Source: an uncultured Dehalococcoidia bacterium
GTDB lineage: Bacteria; Chloroflexota; Dehalococcoidia; Lucifugimonadales; UBA3495
Direction: 5' to 3'
Assembly (NCBI GenBank): GCA_958295765.1
Contig: CATQHB010000002.1
Span: 1,878,001 to 1,942,000, forward strand
DNA length: 64,000 nucleotides
Shown: positions 60,101 through 64,000 of the stretch, piece by piece
Position numbering within the stretch: position 1 is the first letter of the stretch
How the letters are laid out: each line of letters opens with the position of its first letter
Program-made: the position numbers and the translations under genes
Notes under the pieces: model-generated
What the model was told of the DNA's origin: nothing
Seen by the model: only the letters and a program-made list of their open reading frames with translations
Database searches by the model: none

Positions 60101-61680
60101 AGCTGATTTCACCGCCGCCCCACCACGATATTTACTCCATTGAGGACTTGGCCCAACTGATTCACGACCTGAAAAACATCAACCCGGACGCCCGCATCCA
60201 CGTCAAGCTGGTGGCGGAAGTGGGCGTAGGAACGATCGCCGCCGGCGTATCCAAAGGCCATGGCGACGTAGTGCTGATTAGCGGCCACGACGGAGGCACC
60301 GGGGCCTCCCCCGAATCCTCAATAAAGCACGCCGGCCTGCCCTGGGAGTTGGGACTGGCGGAAACTCAGCAGGTGCTGGTCGCCAACGACCTGCGCAGCC
60401 GCATCGTGGTGCAGACCGACGGCCAACTCAAGACGGGACGGGACGCCGCCATCGCCTTCCTGCTGGGCGCCGATGAGATTGGCTTTGCCACCGCGCCCCT
60501 CATCGTCAGCGGCTGCATTATGCTCCGCAAGTGCCACCTGAACACCTGCTCGGTAGGCATCGCCACCCAAGACCCGGAGTTGCGTCAGCGGTTCTCCGGC
60601 AAGCCCGAATACGTCATCAACTACTTTTTCTTTATCGCTGAGGAATTGCGGGAGATTATGGCCCGGCTGGGTTTCCGCACGGTGCAGGAGATGATTGGCC
60701 GGGTGGAGGCGTTGGAGGCCAATACCGGGGTGGAGCAGTGGAAAGCTAGGGGGCTGGACTTCTCCAAGATGTTGTACCGGCACCCCAAGTCCGACGAAGT
60801 AGTCATTTACCAGTGCGAAACCCAGGATCACGGGCTGGAGAACGCCCTGGATCACCAGTTGATTGCCCAGGCGGCCCCGGCCCTGGAGCGGCAAGAACCG
60901 GTGAAAATCGACCTGCCCATCCGCAACTCCAACCGCACCGTCGGCGCGATGCTCAGCGGCAAAATCGCCAAGCACTATGGCGAGGACGGGCTACCCCCCG
61001 GCACCATCAAGATAAACCTGACCGGCTCAGCCGGCCAGAGTTTCGGCGCTTTCCTGGCCGAGGGCGTAGAGCTTCGGTTGGAGGGCGATACCAATGACTA
61101 TATGGGCAAGGGGATGAGCGGCGGCCAGATTATCGTCTGCCCCCCGGCCGAGTCGGACTTTGTGCCGGAGGAAAACATCATCATCGGCAACGTGGCCCTG
61201 TACGGCGCCACCGGCGGCCAGGCGTTCATTCGCGGGCTGGGCGGCGAGCGGTTCTGCGTCCGCAACAGCGGCGTCCAAGCGGTAGTTGAGGGCATCGGCG
61301 ACCATGGCTGCGAATATATGACCGGCGGCATTGCCGTCATCCTCGGCCCCACCGGCCGCAACTTCGCCGCCGGAATGAGCGGCGGCATCGCCTTCGTTTA
61401 TGACGCCGCCGGGGACTTCGCAGACCGCTTTAACGACGGCCTGGCCGACCTGGAAAGCGTAGCCGACCCGGAGGACGTAGCTATCCTGCGCCGGCTGATT
61501 GAGGCCCACCTGGAATACACCGGCAGCGACCCGGCCCGGCGCATCCTGGCCGACTGGAACCATACCCTGCCCCAATTCAAGAAGGTTATGCCTCGGGACT
61601 ATCGCCGGGTGCTGGCCCAGCGTCAGCAAACTCAGGCTCAAGCCCAAGCTCAGGAACCGGAAGTAGCGCATCATGGGTAA
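57112..61680 (+). CDS. gltB: Glutamate synthase large subunit (GOGAT alpha)
   Basis: Makes glutamate from glutamine and 2-oxoglutarate. A 1522-residue protein with four regions: the class-II glutaminase whose nucleophile is Cys 24 (HDSCGVG, after propeptide processing), a central domain, the FMN-binding synthase domain with [19 protein letters not shown] near 1060 and the 3Fe-4S cluster Cys in [15 protein letters not shown] near 1135, and the C-terminal GxGxG helix ([31 protein letters not shown]). GTG 57112 is 7 bp after GGAG; ATG 57118 is an equal alternative. Overlaps gltD by 8 bp. Confidence 0.96.
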   Translation: MSMNPLRELAQHGLYSPSLEHDSCGVGVVANIKGGQSHQIITESLQVLVNLGHRGACGCDPETGDGAGILMQMPHAFFRKECARLGIALPAAGTYGVGMVFLPPQPEAQAECQALIDRSIAAEGLELLGWREVPVDPTKLGRDARAVQPAIRQVFVGGGPNFQEPEQLLRKLYTLRKVIENSLKGCGLSAEDADYFYICSLSNSTLVYKGLLMAHQVAGFYRDLDDESLVSAFALVHSRFSTNTLGHWKLAHPYRYLAHNGEINTLRGNSNWMYARESQFESPLFGADLKKIPPIMTPEASDTAGFDNALELLMMTGRSLDHSMLMMIPEAWEQHESMPQEKKDFYEYHACLMEPWDGPAMIVAANERHVCAVLDRNGLRPFRYTVTTDDKLVMASETGVLDIPPAKIRQRGRLQPGRMFLVSLEEGRIIGDEELKRKLSARQPYGQWLKENKVELADLPETPAADRPAPAELTQQQRAFGYTTEELRLLTTPLAVNAYEAVGSMGNDAPLAVLSEKNQLLFNYFKQLFAQVTNPPLDAIREELVTSLEAFIGCERNLFEETPQHCHQLKLRSPLITDEELEKIRRVDVGDIRAITLPTLFDAQGEGALKAALDALCEQASQAIRDGYSIIILSDRGVDARQAPIPSLLATATVHHHLIREGTRTRVGLVVESGEPREVHHFSLLLGYGAGAINPYLALATVRDLAERGELNGTRPDYAGQNYIKGNEKGLLKVMSKMGISTVQSYRGAQIFEAIGLNQDLIDRHFTWTSSRIEGIGLDVVEEEQLQRHRFAFPDQPVAAEPELDPGGAYQWRRHGEVHQWNPDSIAKLQYATRANSWDTYQQFSQAVNDQSKELATLRGLLEFKGDRQPVPLEEVEPAKEIVKRFATGAASFGSISKEAHETLAIAMNRIGARSNTGEGGEDYHRYTLDENGDSRNSAIKQVASGRFGVTPNYLINATDLQIKMAQGSKPGEGGQLPGHKVDDVIGWVRHTTPGVELISPPPHHDIYSIEDLAQLIHDLKNINPDARIHVKLVAEVGVGTIAAGVSKGHGDVVLISGHDGGTGASPESSIKHAGLPWELGLAETQQVLVANDLRSRIVVQTDGQLKTGRDAAIAFLLGADEIGFATAPLIVSGCIMLRKCHLNTCSVGIATQDPELRQRFSGKPEYVINYFFFIAEELREIMARLGFRTVQEMIGRVEALEANTGVEQWKARGLDFSKMLYRHPKSDEVVIYQCETQDHGLENALDHQLIAQAAPALERQEPVKIDLPIRNSNRTVGAMLSGKIAKHYGEDGLPPGTIKINLTGSAGQSFGAFLAEGVELRLEGDTNDYMGKGMSGGQIIVCPPAESDFVPEENIIIGNVALYGATGGQAFIRGLGGERFCVRNSGVQAVVEGIGDHGCEYMTGGIAVILGPTGRNFAAGMSGGIAFVYDAAGDFADRFNDGLADLESVADPEDVAILRRLIEAHLEYTGSDPARRILADWNHTLPQFKKVMPRDYRRVLAQRQQTQAQAQAQEPEVAHHG

Positions 61681-63127
61681 ACCCAGCGGATTTATGGAAT
61701 CGGGACGGCAGCCGCCGGAGCGCCGCCCGGTAGCGGAAAGAAAAGGCGACTACCAGGAACTCTACCTGGCCTGGCCGGAAAAGGCGGCTCGGGAGCAGGG
61801 TGCCCGGTGTATGGACTGCGCCGTGCCTTTCTGCCACATGGGTTGCCCCCTGGGTAACGTCATCCCGGAGTTTAACCACCACGTTTACCAGGGCGAATGG
61901 CGCAAGGCTTTGGAGGTGCTGCTCAGCACCAACAACTTCCCGGAGTTCACCGGCCGGATTTGCCCGGCCCCCTGCGAAGCCTCCTGCGTCCTCAGCATCA
62001 ACGCCGACCCGGTAACTATTGAATACATTGAGAAGGAAATTTCCGACCGGGGCTATCAGGAAGGCTGGATAATTCCCCAGCCCCCGGCCCAGCGCACCGG
62101 CAAAAGCGTGGCGGTAGTCGGTTCCGGCCCGGCGGGACTGGCGGCGGCCCAACAACTGAACCGGGCCGGCCACCAGGTAACCGTCCTGGAGCGGGCCGAC
62201 TATATCGGCGGCCTGCTGATGCTGGGCATCCCCGACTTCAAGCTGGACAAAGAGGTAGTTCACCGCCGCATCCGGCTGATGACCGAGGAAGGGGTGAGTT
62301 TCCGCACCGGCGTCAACGTGGGGGTAAATTATCCGGCAGCGCAACTGCGGGCCGAGTTTGACGCCGTATGCCTCACCGGGGGATCCACCCAGGCGCGGGA
62401 TTTGCCAGTGCCGGGCCGGGAACTGGACGGCATCCACCTGGCAATGGACTACCTGTCCCAGCAGAACAAGCTGCTGGCCGGCGAGGAAATAGACCCCCAG
62501 GAACGCATCACCGCCGAGGGCAAACGGGTGGTCATCCTGGGCGGCGGCGATACCGGCGCCGACTGTCTAGGCACCGCCCACCGCCAGGGCGCCGAGGTGG
62601 TGTACCAGTTTGAGTTGCTGCCCGAACCGCCGGAGCAGCGGCGGGATGATAACCCCTGGCCCCAATGGCCCACGATCCTGCGTTCCTCTCCGGCCCACGA
62701 GGAGGGCGGCATCCGGGACTACAACATCCTGACCAAGTCCTTCTCCGGCAGCGGCGGCCAGGTGGAAAAGCTGCACGCCGTCCGGGTGGAATGGGGCGCC
62801 GGCGCCGATGGCCGCTACAATATGGCCGAGGTTCCGGGCAGTGAGCTGGAAGTGGAGACCGACCTGGTGCTGCTGGCGATGGGCTTCCTGCACCCGGAAC
62901 ACGCCGGAATGTTGACCGACCTGGGGGTGGCATTAGACCCGCGGGGCAACGTCCAGGTGGACGGTAACAAGATGACCAGCATCCCCGGCATCTTTGCCGG
63001 CGGCGACATGGCCCGGGGCCAGTCCCTGGTAGTCTGGGCCATCGCCGAGGGCCGGGAAGTGGCCCGGGGCGTGGATCGCTACCTGACCGGGCAGACCAGC
63101 CTGCCCCGGTCAATGCCGGCCAACTAG
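61673..63127 (+). CDS. gltD: Glutamate synthase small subunit (GOGAT beta)
   Basis: A 484-residue NADPH-dependent flavoprotein that supplies electrons to GltB. N-terminal Fe-S cysteines in [17 protein letters not shown] and CPAPCEASC, the FAD motif [12 protein letters not shown] near 145, the NADP motif [13 protein letters not shown] near 288, and the terminal [20 protein letters not shown] are all present. ATG lies 8 bp before the gltB stop, so the two subunits are coupled. Confidence 0.96.
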   Translation: MGKPSGFMESGRQPPERRPVAERKGDYQELYLAWPEKAAREQGARCMDCAVPFCHMGCPLGNVIPEFNHHVYQGEWRKALEVLLSTNNFPEFTGRICPAPCEASCVLSINADPVTIEYIEKEISDRGYQEGWIIPQPPAQRTGKSVAVVGSGPAGLAAAQQLNRAGHQVTVLERADYIGGLLMLGIPDFKLDKEVVHRRIRLMTEEGVSFRTGVNVGVNYPAAQLRAEFDAVCLTGGSTQARDLPVPGRELDGIHLAMDYLSQQNKLLAGEEIDPQERITAEGKRVVILGGGDTGADCLGTAHRQGAEVVYQFELLPEPPEQRRDDNPWPQWPTILRSSPAHEEGGIRDYNILTKSFSGSGGQVEKLHAVRVEWGAGADGRYNMAEVPGSELEVETDLVLLAMGFLHPEHAGMLTDLGVALDPRGNVQVDGNKMTSIPGIFAGGDMARGQSLVVWAIAEGREVARGVDRYLTGQTSLPRSMPAN

Positions 63128-63182
63128 CTTACTCCGGGGCCTTACCCCTACCGGCAAGCCGGCCGGCCGTTGCACCCGATAG

Positions 63183-63620
63183 TCATAGCGTTCCGTTAAT
63201 GAGGGACTGCACCTGTTGGGATACCGGGTATTCCGCCAAACCGGCTTGGCCCACCCACGCAAAAGTTTCGTGTTCCGGGGAAAGCGCAACTGCCGCCGGG
63301 CGTACGGTTACCAAGAAGTTCAGTTGCCGCGTCAGGACACCGCTCCCGGAGGGGTAGTCAAAATGCCCCAGATAGCGGCCTATCCCGACAATCTCAAGAC
63401 CGGTTTCCTCAGCCACCTCCCGCCGCAGTGCCTGATACAGCGTTTCCCCGGCCTCCACCACGCCGCTGGGCAGTTCGTAAATGCCGCCCAAGTAATCGGA
63501 CTGCGCCCGTTTGAGCAGCAATACCGTCCCGTTATTCCTAATGACTGCCCCGGCAACCACCCGCTCAATCCCCTGCGCGCGCGTATCCAGCAAAAGCCTT
63601 TCCAATGTTTCAGCGTTCAC
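63183..63620 (-). CDS. NUDIX hydrolase
   Basis: A 145-residue NUDIX protein. The Nudix box is GVVEAGETLYQALRREVAEE, completed by TGL, matching GX5EX7REUXEEXGU at residues ~53-75. Substrate unknown (nucleoside diphosphate derivatives in general). The GTG 63620 start lacks a strong ribosome site. Convergent with gltD. Confidence 0.88.
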   Translation of the reverse strand: MNAETLERLLLDTRAQGIERVVAGAVIRNNGTVLLLKRAQSDYLGGIYELPSGVVEAGETLYQALRREVAEETGLEIVGIGRYLGHFDYPSGSGVLTRQLNFLVTVRPAAVALSPEHETFAWVGQAGLAEYPVSQQVQSLINGTL

Positions 63621-63659
63621 AGGTAATTCCGCTATATATTCCTCATTCTGATTTGGTCA

Positions 63660-63970
63660 AAGGACGGGGTGGTGGTTCGACAAGCTCACCATGAGCGGGT
63701 TGGGTTGCTTGTTGGTTTCCGTTGTATATCGCTCATCCTGAGCTTGTCGAAGGACGGGGTTGGTGGTTCGACAGGCTCACCATGAGCGGGTTGGGCTGCT
63801 TGTTGGTTTCCGTTGTATATCGCTCATCCTGAGCTTGTCGAAGGACGGGATTGATGGTTCGACAAGCTCACCATGAGCGGGTTGAGTAGCTGGTTGGTTC
63901 CTGTTTTATACCGCTCATCCTGAGCTTGTCGAAGGACGGGATTGGTGGTTCGACCAGCGCAGGATGAGCG
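63660..63970. repeat. Tandem array of ~91-bp Family C units
   Basis: Three full units starting at 63660, 63750 and 63841 and a partial one at 63932 (period 90-91 bp). Each unit holds GGTTCGACAAGCTCACCATG and CTCATCCTGAGCTTGTCGAA arms around TTGCTTGTTGGTTTCCGTTG. The final arm carries CCAGCGCAGG changes. No ORF of coding quality is present, and the gap from 63621 to the window end holds nothing else. Confidence 0.9.
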
Positions 63971-64000
63971 GATTCCACACACTAATAACCCCCGGCCTCT

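Noticed and set aside
63660-63970. Possible CRISPR array at the window end
   Set aside because: The whole 91-bp unit repeats, including the part that would be the spacer.

Overview
This is a GC-rich bacterial chromosome segment. It most likely comes from the Chloroflexota, perhaps a Dehalococcoidia/SAR202-type lineage. That placement is inference: it rests on the gene mix (MmgE/PrpD, amidohydrolase-2, acyl-CoA dehydrogenase, gamma-glutamyltransferase-like, DUF1800/DUF1501, NHL), on a tmRNA tag reading GEREFALAA, and on an unlinked 5S rRNA gene. No plasmid, phage or transposase gene was seen. The window does carry a dense load of short palindromic repeats.

Layout. 1-4.0 kb: truncated NCS2 nucleobase permease, arylsulfotransferase-like protein and a degenerate-looking SDR, separated by repeats. 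4.0-8.5 kb (minus): clpC-radA with a consensus promoter and a terminator, then a solitary 5S rRNA. 8.6-15 kb (minus): M19 dipeptidase-YihY pair, gamma-glutamyltranspeptidase-like enzyme, and a MmgE/PrpD gene whose 3' end is duplicated on the far side of a small HTH gene. 15.5-17.4 kb: a Cys-rich/winged-helix gene pair with its own promoter, and an amidohydrolase. 17.5-29.8 kb (plus): information-processing and membrane genes (rplS, a repetitive coiled-coil protein, priA, def, cca, two small paralogues, secDF, nfo, a zincin, pgpA). 30.7-32.9 kb: acyl-CoA dehydrogenase, HIT and YqeK-like genes. 33-43 kb (minus): a nearly continuous hopanoid locus (hpnH, hpnG, hpnA, shc, hpnC, hpnD, hpnE, plus an epimerase). 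43.6-45.2 kb: an HNH protein with a basic tail and a polyprenyl diphosphate synthase that could feed hopanoid synthesis. 45.6-49.6 kb: DUF1800, DUF1501 and NHL genes. 49.7-54.8 kb (minus): a phosphate island (DUF971, phoB, phoR, secreted HNH nuclease, pstS). 54.9-56.6 kb: a lipoprotein and ssrA. 57.1-63.6 kb: gltB-gltD and a NUDIX gene.

The clearest regulatory signal is in the phosphate island. Two arrays of GTTAAA-like half-sites in strict 11-bp register, typical of Pho boxes, lie upstream of pstS and upstream of DUF971-phoB-phoR-nuclease. Together they suggest a self-regulated phosphate-starvation unit whose secreted lipoprotein nuclease may release phosphate from extracellular nucleic acid.

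At least seven repeat families are dispersed through the non-coding DNA: a 190-230-bp MITE-like element with 25-bp terminal repeats; a 98-bp palindrome; a 26-28-bp GCTCATGGTGAGCTTGTCGAAC motif written here as shorter parts in the entries; AT-rich arms; and others. One of them has expanded in frame inside priA. Separate 12-bp in-frame repeats occur inside hpnA, hpnE and yihY.
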